Source of the DNA: Rhodospirillaceae bacterium
Lineage (GTDB): Bacteria; Pseudomonadota; Alphaproteobacteria; UBA8366; GCA-2717185
DNA: 38,239 nucleotides
Direction: 5' to 3'
Assembly (NCBI GenBank): GCA_002717185.1
Contig: PBDC01000097.1
Span: 1-38,239, forward strand
Part shown: piece after piece, positions 16,609 through 24,692 of the stretch
Layout: every line of letters starts with the position of its first letter
Position numbering within the stretch: position 1 is the first letter of the stretch
Made by a program: the position numbers and the translations under genes
Notes under the pieces: generated by a model
Databases searched by the model: none
What the model was told of the DNA's origin: nothing
The model's input: only the letters and a program-made list of their open reading frames with translations

Positions 16609-16869
16609 ACCAAATTCCCGAGCGGTTTTAACACCGGCGTGATTGAGAGGCGACAGTGCCTAAATAGATGGTGGATGAAATAGACTTAGAAACCTCTCGA
16701 CGAGGATTAGACTGAAGAGGATAAGACCCGGAAACAGAAGATTTGTTGCGATCTTGGACGTCATGCAAGGGAGCTTACGCGCGTTTTTATCTTGGGGGTA
16801 TGTGTGCGGTTGCGGCATTTCCACTTCTTATATCGCCAGGCAATTTAAAAGAGAGTGGGAGTACAATTC

Positions 16870-18075
16870 ATGAAAATCACAGGCTGCGAGACACTGCACT
16901 GCGGTGCTGGTTGGCGTAATTTTTCTTTCCTCAAACTACAGACGGACGAAGGGCTGACGGGCATTGCGGAATACAATGAAAGCTATGGCAGTAAGGGGCT
17001 GACCGGCGTGATCGAGGCTTTGGTGTCAGCGGTCGTCGGCCTTGACCCGCGGGCGCATGAGCCAATTAGCCAGCAGCTGTACCAGATGACCCGACAGGCG
17101 CCTGGCGGCATCAATCAGCAAGCGATCGCGGCCATCGAGAACGCCATGATGGATATTGCCGGCAAGGCCCTTAACGTGCCGGTTCATCAGCTGTTGGGCG
17201 GTGCGGTGAGAGACCGGATGAAGCTCTACTGGTCGCATTGTGGGACCTATCTGATGAATGATAGTGCGTCGGAGGCGATTGGTCTCGACCGAATGCAAAC
17301 GCTTGACGATGTCGTGGCATTGGGGCGTCGGGTGAAGAAAAGTGGTTACAAAGCGCTTAAGACAAATATTTTTCTTTGGGACCGCAATCCAGGCCTCTAC
17401 ATGCCGGGCTTCGCGCGCGGCGGCGGCGGGCCGGAACTCAATGTCGAGAAAAGCATCATCGATGGACTGAGAGAACAGCTCGAGGCATTTCGCGATGGCG
17501 CGGGTCCAGATATGGGAATTCATCTCGACCTAAACTTCAACTGCAAGATCGAGGGTTATCTTCAGATCACGCGGGCGCTGGATGATCTGGGTCTGACTTG
17601 GTTCGAAATTGACATGTACGACCCGGCGGGTCTGCGACACATCCGCAATTCCATCGGTACGCCAGTTGCTTCCTGCGAGTCGCTTTACGGGTTACGCGAG
17701 TTCAGGCCTTTCTTCGAACATCACTCTATGGATGTGGCAATTATTGACCTGCCCTGGAACGGTGCCTGGCAAAGTATGAAGATTGCTGCGATGGCAGAAG
17801 CCTACGAAATCAACTGCGCACCGCATAATTTTTACGGCCATCTTTCAACGATCATGAGCGCCCATCTCTGCGCTGCCTTGCCGAACTTCCGGATCATGGA
17901 GATCGATGTCGACGACGTGCCCTGGAAGGACGATATAGTGACCTATGTTCCGGAAATTGAGGACGGCTATCTCAAGCTGCCGCAAGGACCGGGTTGGGGG
18001 GTCGAGCTTAACGAGGATGCAATACGCGAACATCCACCGATCGGCACGCAGAACTCCGCGGCCGGCAATAGCTAG
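16870..18075 (+). CDS. Mandelate racemase/muconate lactonizing enzyme family protein
   Basis: A 401-residue enolase-superfamily enzyme. The capping domain starts MKITGCETLHCGAG, and AIENAMMDIAGKALNVPVHQLLGG is the typical hinge. In the barrel, Mg ligands are Asp220 in HLDLNFN, Glu246 in WFEIDMYDP and Glu270 in CESLYG. Lys161/Lys164 (KALKTN) and the His in CAPHNFYGH are candidate acid/base residues. The family abstracts a proton next to a carboxylate, mostly as acid-sugar dehydratases, racemases or cycloisomerases. The start is ATG 16870 after GTGGGAG; the in-frame GTG at 16855 forms part of that ribosome site. It stands alone, with 261 bases before it and 328 after. Confidence 0.92.
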   Translation: MKITGCETLHCGAGWRNFSFLKLQTDEGLTGIAEYNESYGSKGLTGVIEALVSAVVGLDPRAHEPISQQLYQMTRQAPGGINQQAIAAIENAMMDIAGKALNVPVHQLLGGAVRDRMKLYWSHCGTYLMNDSASEAIGLDRMQTLDDVVALGRRVKKSGYKALKTNIFLWDRNPGLYMPGFARGGGGPELNVEKSIIDGLREQLEAFRDGAGPDMGIHLDLNFNCKIEGYLQITRALDDLGLTWFEIDMYDPAGLRHIRNSIGTPVASCESLYGLREFRPFFEHHSMDVAIIDLPWNGAWQSMKIAAMAEAYEINCAPHNFYGHLSTIMSAHLCAALPNFRIMEIDVDDVPWKDDIVTYVPEIEDGYLKLPQGPGWGVELNEDAIREHPPIGTQNSAAGNS

Positions 18076-18403
18076 CTCGGTGTGGGAGGTCGCCTGCCGG
18101 GTAGGCATGCAGTTGATCGCCAAGTCCTGAAACATCGCGGTGACTGCGAAGAAGGCGTTCGGTGACGGGCCAAACAAAATCAACGTTCGCTCAAGCGGTT
18201 TCTATTCGGGAGGTATCCAATTATTGTCCGTACGTTTTGTCTGCCCGCAGACTGGTTGACATAATGGACGGCCACCACTGTGCTGGTGGCTCCTTTCATG
18301 GAGTGGCGTCGAGATTTTTTTTATGGCCCTCACTCTTCGTTTGCGTCGAGATGTGACGGCGCCATAGCCTGCCGTAACGTAAGCGAGTGTCTAGAAGCCA
18401 ATC
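18076..18403. other. Intergenic stretch with one small hairpin
   Basis: No credible gene is seen here; the short frames lack family motifs and ribosome sites. A TTGACA hexamer at 18256-18261 has no good -10 partner at the normal distance. A hairpin at 18270-18291 and a T run at 18313-18320 are present but are not adjacent. The stretch probably holds the end of the enolase-family transcript and the promoter of the M20 gene. Confidence 0.4.
18270..18291 (+). repeat. Short stem-loop of uncertain role
   Basis: The arms GCCACCA (18271-18277) and TGGTGGC (18284-18290) pair around the loop CTGTGC, and a G:T pair extends the stem by one. The downstream sequence is TCCTTTC, not a uniform T run, so it is a weak terminator candidate for the enolase-family gene or an operator. 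Confidence 0.3.
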
Positions 18404-19546
18404 ATGGATCTATATGAAAACGTCTTTGACCCGGAAGAAATAGTCGCCGGGATCGCTGAATGGGCGGCAATTGAGAGCCCGAGTTTCGACGCCGCCGCGG
18501 TCAACCAGATGATGGATTTGGCGCAATCGGCCATGGTGCGGCTCGGCGCCACTGTGGAACGCATGCCCGGTGCGAACGGATTTGGTGATATTGTTTGCGC
18601 CCGCTTTCCCTGGGGCGAAGGGCCCGGGATCCTCGTTCTCGGCCACCTCGACACGGTGCATCTTGTCGGCACTTTAGCGGGAATGTTGGCGGTGCGAAGA
18701 GATGGCGACCGGCTGTATGGGCCCGGCGTACTCGATATGAAGGGTGGCATGTATCTTGCCGTGCACGCGATCGAAAAGGTTATCGAAAGGCGCGAGCGCC
18801 TAAACTTGCCGGTGACGTTTATGTTCATCCCGGATGAGGAAATCGGCAGCCCCTCAACCCGTGCTCTGATCGAGGCGGAGGCGCATGCGCACCGATATGT
18901 GCTGGTACCTGAGCCGGGCAAGCCGGACAAGTTTGTCACCGGAAGGCACGCCTTCCTTCGATACAAACTGCATACATATGGCAAGCCGGCGCATGCGGGC
19001 GTCGCCAAAGGCATTGGTCGTAGCGCGATTAGCGTAATGGCGCAGCTGATTGCCCAAGTCGAGGGCTTCAGCGATGTCGAGCGTGAAGTGACCTATCGCG
19101 TCGGCAACGTGAATGGCGGCGATTTCGTTAACGTTGTTCCGACAGAATGCCACGCTGAGGTTTTGTGCGTTGCGCCGACACCGGCCGCATTCGAAGAGGT
19201 AAAGTCGCGGATGGGGTCGCTTGTATCACTCGACCCGGAGGTGCGGCTAGAGGTCGAGCCAGGTCCTATACGACCGCTCTTCACGATGCACGAGGCAAGC
19301 CGCGATCTGTTCGAGGTTGCGCAACGGGTCGCACGTGAAGTCGGTCTCGATCTCGATCACGGGCAGTTCGGCGGCGGGAGCGACGGCAATTTCACCGGTG
19401 CTCTTGGTATCCCTACACTGGACGGGCTCGGCGTCTGCGGTGACGGGGTGCACACAAAACAGGAGCACCTGCTTGTGTCTTCCTTGGTCCCTCGTGCTCG
19501 ACTAATAGCCGGCCTCTTTGAGGCGTTGTCTGAGCGGAATCGCTAG
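18404..19546 (+). CDS. M20-family metallopeptidase/amidohydrolase (ArgE/carboxypeptidase G2-like)
   Basis: A 380-residue di-zinc hydrolase. Metal and catalytic residues appear in family order: His81 and Asp83 in LGHLDTVH, Asp111 in VLDMKGG, Glu145/Glu146 in PDEEIGS, Glu170 in VPEPG, and a late His in KQEHLLV. The dimerisation domain occupies about 180-290. The family cleaves N-acyl amino acids, peptides or carbamoyl compounds in the cytoplasm. No signal peptide is seen. The ribosome site is weak. The stop codon region overlaps the stop of the opposing aminotransferase gene by four bases. The substrate is unknown. Confidence 0.9.
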   Translation: MDLYENVFDPEEIVAGIAEWAAIESPSFDAAAVNQMMDLAQSAMVRLGATVERMPGANGFGDIVCARFPWGEGPGILVLGHLDTVHLVGTLAGMLAVRRDGDRLYGPGVLDMKGGMYLAVHAIEKVIERRERLNLPVTFMFIPDEEIGSPSTRALIEAEAHAHRYVLVPEPGKPDKFVTGRHAFLRYKLHTYGKPAHAGVAKGIGRSAISVMAQLIAQVEGFSDVEREVTYRVGNVNGGDFVNVVPTECHAEVLCVAPTPAAFEEVKSRMGSLVSLDPEVRLEVEPGPIRPLFTMHEASRDLFEVAQRVAREVGLDLDHGQFGGGSDGNFTGALGIPTLDGLGVCGDGVHTKQEHLLVSSLVPRARLIAGLFEALSERNR

Positions 19547-20892
19547 CCGAGCACCGCCTTAGTCGAATCGGCGATGATGTCGATGATCTGGTCGATGGTA
19601 GTGTCTTTGGTCACGATTGGTGGGGCGAGGCAATAGACGTCACCTCGCACCCGACTGAACAATCCGCGCTGCATGCCCTCGGCATGAATGCGCGGACCGA
19701 TATTCTCTGACGCGTCGAAGACTTCCTTTGAGGACCGATCCTTGACGAATTCGATTCCGGCCATCAGGCCTAAACCGCGGATGTCGCCAACATTCGGGTG
19801 GTCGCCTAGCATGTCGTTCAGCCCATTCAGTAGGCGTTCGCCTTTTTCCGCCGCCTGGCCGGGAAAGTCGTCCTTGTCGATCACGTCGAGCATCGCGTTT
19901 GCGATGGCGCAGCCGACCGGATGGGCACTGTAGGTGTAAGCGTGCATGAAGGGCTTACCGCTCTCATCCATAGTGCGGGCGATCTCATCGCTTACGCCAA
20001 TGCCGCCAAGAGGGAAATAGCCGGAAGTAATCGCCTTGGCGAACTGTATCAAGTCGGGTTTGACACCCCAGTGCTCCAAACCAAACATTTTGCCTGTACG
20101 ACCGAAACCGGTGATCACCTCGTCGGAAACCAACAGGACCTCGTACTTATCGCAGATTTCGCGGATACGAGGAAAATAGTCGTCCTGCGGTACTATCACG
20201 CCACCAGCGCCCTGGACCGGTTCGGCAATGAACATGGCGACCGTCTCGGGGCCGGCCTCTTGGATTGCTTTTTCCAGTTCGTTTGCCGCGTCGACACCGC
20301 GGTCCTCGCCGTAAAAATAGGGATAGGGGCCAGGAATGTGAATGAAGCCTGGCACGCGTGGTTCGAACATTGGCCAGTAGGCGTCGATGCCAGTCGCGCT
20401 CATCGCTGCCAAGGTGACGCCATGATAGCCCCAGATGCGCGATATGACTTTGGTTTTCTCCGGTTTGCCTTTCAGCTTCCAGTAATAGCGTGCCATCTTG
20501 ATGTTACTGTCCGTCGATTCGCCTCCGCCCGAAGTGAAGTAGAAGTGGTTAATGTTAGAGTAAGTGATATCGGCAAGGCGTTCGGCCAGTTCGATGGCGC
20601 GTGGATTTGAACTGCCAGCGTAGCCCGAGGCATACCCCATTTCGGCCAGTTGACTAGCGCCAGCCTTTGCAAGCTCCTGACGGCCGTTGCCGGCCGTGTT
20701 GTTCCAGAGGCCGGCGAGGCCATCGATATAGCGGTCGCCATTGGCGTCAATCAAAAACTCTCCTTCGCCACTTATCCAGACTTTGCCGCTGCTCTGGGCC
20801 GCTTTGTTATGTAGCGGGTGGATGAGATGCGCCATGTCCCGATCGAGAAGGGCGGATTCGGCGTTGTTCGACACCTCGGCAGTATTCGACAT
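19543..20892 (-). CDS. Class III PLP-dependent aminotransferase
   Basis: A 449-residue aminotransferase of normal length. PLP-site features are SGGGESTDSNIK near 121-132, WGYHGVT, EPVQGAGG, Asp257 in VSDEVITGFGRTG, and the Schiff-base Lys286 in FAKAITSGYFPLGG. This subgroup moves amino groups from omega-amino acids or amines (beta-alanine, GABA, putrescine, taurine) to pyruvate or 2-oxoglutarate. The start ATG has GAGGAAA upstream. It is divergent from the carboxymuconolactone-family gene and convergent with the M20 gene, sharing four bases at the stops. The exact substrate cannot be read from the sequence. Confidence 0.92.
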   Translation of the reverse strand: MSNTAEVSNNAESALLDRDMAHLIHPLHNKAAQSSGKVWISGEGEFLIDANGDRYIDGLAGLWNNTAGNGRQELAKAGASQLAEMGYASGYAGSSNPRAIELAERLADITYSNINHFYFTSGGGESTDSNIKMARYYWKLKGKPEKTKVISRIWGYHGVTLAAMSATGIDAYWPMFEPRVPGFIHIPGPYPYFYGEDRGVDAANELEKAIQEAGPETVAMFIAEPVQGAGGVIVPQDDYFPRIREICDKYEVLLVSDEVITGFGRTGKMFGLEHWGVKPDLIQFAKAITSGYFPLGGIGVSDEIARTMDESGKPFMHAYTYSAHPVGCAIANAMLDVIDKDDFPGQAAEKGERLLNGLNDMLGDHPNVGDIRGLGLMAGIEFVKDRSSKEVFDASENIGPRIHAEGMQRGLFSRVRGDVYCLAPPIVTKDTTIDQIIDIIADSTKAVLG

Positions 20893-21035
20893 ATCAGTTT
20901 CCTCATCTAGGCGGACAGGAAAACCAAGTGTGCGTGCGGGTGGACCGTTGGATCAAGCGGAATCTGAGACAATTTGGGTTAAGTGAAATCAGGGTCTAGG
21001 CTGGATTCTTATTTTTAACCGAGGAGTAGCAATAG

Positions 21036-21434
21036 ATGTCCAGAAGCGAGGCATACCAGAAGGGTATGGAAATTCGGCAGCAATTGATGGGCGATGCCAT
21101 GGCTAACGAGATGGCGAATACCGTCTATGACGACCCAATCATGGAAAAGTTTGGGGAGTACACACGCGAGGCAGTGTTTGGCTTGTTGTGGTCGCGTCCG
21201 GGACTAGATATGAAGACCCGTGCTCTGATCTGCTGTATCACCGATACCGCGACAGGCCGATGGCCGGAGCTGGAAATTCATCTCCAGATGGCGCGCCGCC
21301 AAGGGTGGACAGAGGACGAGCTGGCTGAAGCTCTATTGCACACAGGCGGCTATATCGGTGTACCAGCCGTTCGCGAAGCTATGCTCATCGCCAAAGAGGT
21401 GTTCGCAAAGATGCGTGAAGACGGGGGGGATTGA
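21036..21434 (+). CDS. Carboxymuconolactone decarboxylase family protein (PcaC-like)
   Basis: A 132-residue, all-helical protein matching the CMD family: GLDMKTRALICCITDTATGR, then ELEIHLQMARRQGWTEDELAEALLH, then YIGVPAVREAM. It lacks the AhpD CxxC pair, so it is the decarboxylase-like rather than the redox type. PcaC decarboxylates 4-carboxymuconolactone in the protocatechuate pathway, but no other pca gene is nearby, so that role is unproven here. It has GAGGAG before the ATG and is divergent from the aminotransferase. Confidence 0.9.
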   Translation: MSRSEAYQKGMEIRQQLMGDAMANEMANTVYDDPIMEKFGEYTREAVFGLLWSRPGLDMKTRALICCITDTATGRWPELEIHLQMARRQGWTEDELAEALLHTGGYIGVPAVREAMLIAKEVFAKMREDGGD

Positions 21435-21569
21435 AAAACCAAAAATATTATCCCGGATTTGGTGCGCACATTTGTTGTACCGAGGTTCCAAAGCGACGTT
21501 CATATCAATTCGCGGTCGGGATAATGTTACAAATGCGGAGGTGCACGATAGGCGGGTTGTCGGGGCAAC

Positions 21570-21908
21570 ATGATCTATAAAATCTGCAAAGAAACGGAAT
21601 GGGCTGAGGCCAAATCGCGAGGTGCATTTGCCGGCAGTGTTGTTGACATTGCGGACGGTTTTATCCACCTATCGACCGCTAAACAGGTTGAGGAGACTGC
21701 ACGTCGCCATTTCGGCGGCCAGCCGGATTTGGTGTTAGTGGCTTTCGACCCAGAGGTGTTGGGAGGCGCCCTGAAATGGGAACTGTCTCGCGGTGGTGAT
21801 TTGTTTCCACATCTTTACGGTCCATTGCCAGCAAGTGCAGCTTTGTCAGTGCTACCTTTGCAAGTTGGGGTGGACGGCACGCATGTCTTCCCTAGCGACA
21901 TAACGTAG
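21570..21908 (+). CDS. DUF952 domain protein
   Basis: A 112-residue cytoplasmic protein with the DUF952 hallmarks: an N-terminal IYKI strand, DGFIHLSTAKQVEETARRHF, and RGGDLFPHLYGPLP. Function is unknown; these small proteins are often conserved as single genes, and the conserved His and acidic residues resemble an ART-like fold. It lies 135 bases after the CMD-family gene, too far to assume a shared transcript. Confidence 0.88.
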   Translation: MIYKICKETEWAEAKSRGAFAGSVVDIADGFIHLSTAKQVEETARRHFGGQPDLVLVAFDPEVLGGALKWELSRGGDLFPHLYGPLPASAALSVLPLQVGVDGTHVFPSDIT

Positions 21909-22090
21909 GACATAAATAGAATCACACTACGAACCGCCAGCATCGGATACCAGTCCGAGAATTCCGCTGCGGCGGTATCCCTCATACATACGTTGCCTTT
22001 GAGTGTTTTCCCTCTACCAAGACGTTAATGATGTCACAGCAATTGGTTTCTATGTCATCGAGAGACTTTTTGGTTCGCGCAGACGGCGGT
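21909..22090. other. Intergenic, nothing recognised
   Basis: The stretch separates the 3' ends of the DUF952 gene and the DMSP lyase gene. No clear terminator or gene is visible. Confidence 0.4.
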
Positions 22091-22681
22091 TCATCCGCCC
22101 ACCCATAGGCTCCAAACTGCCAGTAATGGCGTATCATACGATCGCATACCATGCAGGATGTTAGGAACGTTGTGCACGGTGCCGCCCAATCCTGGTTTGC
22201 GCCACGCGCCTTTGTTCTGACGCCAAGCTCCGTCTGACAGGACGGCATAAATCTCTTCTGGAGGATGATTGTGGTCGGGATAGACTGTGTCGGGAGCGAC
22301 AAGGCTAACGCCGATTCGCACATCGTTACGTCTCTCGATGCCGTCGACGCCGATGACCACCGTGTTGGCGTGATTAGCGCGGAAATGTTCGTCGCCAGCC
22401 GGTTTTTGGAACCAGGCGAGCTGTGGCTCGATGGCCGAGAGTGCTGCGCCAAGCTGTATTGTACGGTCGGGTCCGGCCTTGGCGTTCTCGAAGGTGGTGG
22501 GAAGATGGTCGCAGACTGGCAGGCGTTTCGCTGTGGGAGGTTCCTGTTTTCCTTCTTCGGCTGCTAACGCGTCGAAGATGCGTGTCGCTGCTGGTTTTGC
22601 GGCGTCGGGCAAGTCGCCTTCTAAAACAGCAATTTGCAGAGAGCTGATGAAGTGCTGTAAGGCGTCGCTGCGTTTCGTCAT
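22091..22681 (-). CDS. dddQ: Dimethylsulfoniopropionate lyase, DddQ-type cupin
   Basis: A 196-residue protein whose C-terminal half is a cupin with the DMSP lyase signature: GVSLVAP, YPDHNHPPEEIY, VLSDGAWRQ and PNILHGMR. It cleaves DMSP to dimethyl sulfide and acrylate. Residues Tyr134, His137, His139, Glu143, Tyr145 and His177 match, with one constant offset of 14, the six active-site positions recalled for Ruegeria DddQ (Tyr120, His123, His125, Glu129, Tyr131, His163). Metal ligands and the proposed catalytic Tyr are thus all present. Length fits DddQ (about 190-200). The start is ATG 22679-22681 with ATGGGGAC upstream; an in-frame GTG at 22708 is less likely. It is a single gene with its own upstream region. 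Confidence 0.9.
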   Translation of the reverse strand: MTKRSDALQHFISSLQIAVLEGDLPDAAKPAATRIFDALAAEEGKQEPPTAKRLPVCDHLPTTFENAKAGPDRTIQLGAALSAIEPQLAWFQKPAGDEHFRANHANTVVIGVDGIERRNDVRIGVSLVAPDTVYPDHNHPPEEIYAVLSDGAWRQNKGAWRKPGLGGTVHNVPNILHGMRSYDTPLLAVWSLWVGG

Positions 22682-23055
22682 GTTTGTGTCCCCATATTCT
22701 TGTGGCACAAAAATGATAGCCTTCTACGAGTTCGTTCGCATCCATATCGTGCAACTGCATGCTCACTGCAGAGCGAATACCAATTTATAAAACGACTACA
22801 CCCAGTGTCATATTTCGATTGCCTTTGAAATGACAGTGATAATCTTGGAGTTGGGATAGATGCGGTAGGAAGGCCTAGTATAGATTTTAGCTTGCAGTGT
22901 GTAGCTGGTTTCGATGGGGCTTGGATCCGCGGCGATCTAATGAAACTAAAGACGGTTTCGGCTGCGACCAGCGGGACCATATCAACAACACAGCGTATTG
23001 AGAGAGCGCGTTGTCGGTTTCCGCACCAGTAAGGTACCTGGGGGTGCGCGATCAA
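22682..23055. other. Upstream region of dddQ
   Basis: A 374-base non-coding stretch between the end of the PhyH gene and the start of dddQ. Besides the candidate promoter, CTGCA (22755-22759) and TGCAG (22767-22771) form a small spaced inverted repeat in the untranslated leader, which could be a regulatory site. No gene is recognised. Confidence 0.4.
22784..22811 (-). promoter_or_regulatory. Candidate promoter of the DMSP lyase gene
   Basis: On the minus strand, ATGACA (22811-22806) and TATAAA (22789-22784) are separated by 16 bases. Each hexamer matches five of six positions of the sigma-70 consensus. It lies about 100 bases upstream of the dddQ ATG. The position and spacing fit; there is no other proof. 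Confidence 0.35.
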
Positions 23056-23910
23056 TCAGCTCTGACCGAGATGTTCCTGGCTATAGATGCCATTTGGCTG
23101 CAGCGGGCTGTTAGCGAAGACGTTCTGGCCAGTTTTTCGAGATGTGTTTCGCCAGGCAGCCAACTCGTTAGGCCCGAATTCCTCAAGCGGCGAAGGGTCA
23201 ATATCGACCCGGCCATAAGTATCAACGCCTCGCACCAGCATACCGGAATCGCGGTGTGCCCTGATATCGACGTGGGTTGGCATCATTTCGACAAGCAGAA
23301 TAATTCGACGGTCCATCGCGGTGTTGACGCCAGAGCCATGAATGATTTGTGCATTGAACATGCCGATCTCACCTGCCTTGAGCGGCATGGCGACTGCTTT
23401 CGAGTGGTCGAACCCTTCTGGAATATACTGACCGCGGGTCAGGATGCTCTCCGGGTTCCCAGTGTCGATGTGGTCCAGTGTCCCTGTTTTGTGCGACCCC
23501 GGAATGACCTTGAGGCATCCATGCTCAAGCGTGCAGTCGGCTAACGCTAACGCGCCGATGACTAGGATGGGCCGGATCGGATTATGCGCGCCATCCTGAT
23601 GCCAGCCCGCATGGCTTTTACTACCTGGATCCTTGATCCGGAACGCCATGCTGTAGCACAGGATATTCGGCCCGATCAGGTCTTCATAGACGTCTAGAAT
23701 GCCGTCATGCCGCGCGATCTCCTCGACCCATGGACAGAGAAGATGCGATTTGCTTTTCAGCTTTAGCCGGTCGTCAGGGAATTTTGCCTCGAACGCCTCA
23801 AGTTTGCCACAAAAATAGGTTATCTCGTTCGCCGAAAGAACAGGTACGGGTGTTAAAAATCCGTGTTCGTGAAAATCATCTACCTGGGCCTGGGATAGTA
23901 CCTTAGGCAT
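23056..23910 (-). CDS. Phytanoyl-CoA dioxygenase (PhyH) family protein
   Basis: A 284-residue Fe(II)/2-oxoglutarate oxygenase. His104 and Asp106 in GWHQDGAHN and the distal His191 in IIHGSGVNT form the iron site; Arg201 follows as a likely 2-oxoglutarate ligand. EHGCLKVIPGSHK is the usual family segment. Members hydroxylate phytanoyl-CoA, ectoine, quorum signals or small acids. The ATG overlaps the TGA of the SDR gene upstream (TGATG), so translation is coupled; a GTG one codon earlier is also possible. It is the last gene of the five-gene operon that begins at 27553. Confidence 0.9.
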   Translation of the reverse strand: MPKVLSQAQVDDFHEHGFLTPVPVLSANEITYFCGKLEAFEAKFPDDRLKLKSKSHLLCPWVEEIARHDGILDVYEDLIGPNILCYSMAFRIKDPGSKSHAGWHQDGAHNPIRPILVIGALALADCTLEHGCLKVIPGSHKTGTLDHIDTGNPESILTRGQYIPEGFDHSKAVAMPLKAGEIGMFNAQIIHGSGVNTAMDRRIILLVEMMPTHVDIRAHRDSGMLVRGVDTYGRVDIDPSPLEEFGPNELAAWRNTSRKTGQNVFANSPLQPNGIYSQEHLGQS

Positions 23911-24677
23911 CACCGCAAGCTCCCGCCGCCATCAACGGAAAAGATAACGCCATTGACCCAGCTTGCTTTGTCCGAGGCGAGAAAAGCAACGACGTTGGCA
24001 CATTCCTCCGGCGTACCGACCCTGCCGCCAGGGCCGGTCATTAATTCGCGCCAGCGGTTTTCGTCGCCGAGATTTATTTTTGCATGAACCTTTTGCAAGG
24101 TGACAAGCCGCTCAGTCTCAATGGGCCCTGGATGGATGCCGACGACGCGAACACCGTGATCGTAGCTTTCCCGGCCCAGTGCTCGTGTAAATCCGGTTAG
24201 GCTAGAATTACCCGCAGCTCCTGCGATGTAGTTTGGGCTTGGACGCACCGCTGCGTTGCCTAACACGTTGATGATCACGCCACTGCTGCGCTTGCACATT
24301 GCGGGGTAAATAATACGGCTGATATTAATGTAGCCGAACACCTTTAGGTCCCAGGCCTCGCGCCAGGTAGCCTCGTCCACCATCTCAATATCGCCGGCCG
24401 GAATAGCGCCGGCATTGTTTACCAGAATGTCGACATCCTTGCAGGCCTCGGCCAATACGGTCGCCGAGGTGCTGTCGGCCAGGTTGCAGGCATGGACCGT
24501 TACTTGCGCGCCGTACTTTGCGTTGATGTCGTCGCGTGCTGCGTTCAAGTCGGCTTCGGTGCGCGACGCAATGTGCAGCGAGCAGCCTTCCGCTGCCAGA
24601 ACATGTGCGACGGCGAGGCCGATGCCTTTTGAGGCGCCGGTTACTAGGGCGGTCTTACCCGCGAGACCGAGATCCAT
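23910..24677 (-). CDS. Short-chain dehydrogenase/reductase lacking the catalytic Lys
   Basis: A 255-residue SDR with VTGASKGIG at 13-21, NNAG and a C-terminal VDGGG motif. In the active-site segment the Tyr is present in NYIAGAAGN, but the position four residues later is Ala instead of Lys, and the upstream Ser is replaced (NVLGNAA). Similar GAAGN-type SDRs are common in alphaproteobacteria, so this is a subfamily trait rather than damage. The gene starts after AAAGGAAAC, 15 bases after the amidohydrolase stop, and overlaps the PhyH gene. Cofactor binding is likely; the mechanism is unclear. Confidence 0.88.
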   Translation of the reverse strand: MDLGLAGKTALVTGASKGIGLAVAHVLAAEGCSLHIASRTEADLNAARDDINAKYGAQVTVHACNLADSTSATVLAEACKDVDILVNNAGAIPAGDIEMVDEATWREAWDLKVFGYINISRIIYPAMCKRSSGVIINVLGNAAVRPSPNYIAGAAGNSSLTGFTRALGRESYDHGVRVVGIHPGPIETERLVTLQKVHAKINLGDENRWRELMTGPGGRVGTPEECANVVAFLASDKASWVNGVIFSVDGGGSLR

Positions 24678-24692
24678 ACCGTTTCCTTTTGA

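Noticed and set aside
18270..18320. Rho-independent terminator after the enolase-family gene
   Set aside because: The hairpin and the T run are about 20 bases apart, so the element lacks the standard form.
19921..20610. A 229-residue plus-strand frame inside the aminotransferase gene
   Set aside because: It overlaps the PLP-binding region on the opposite strand and shows no family features of its own.
21036..21434. AhpD-type alkylhydroperoxidase
   Set aside because: The CxxC redox pair is missing; the motifs fit the PcaC-like branch.
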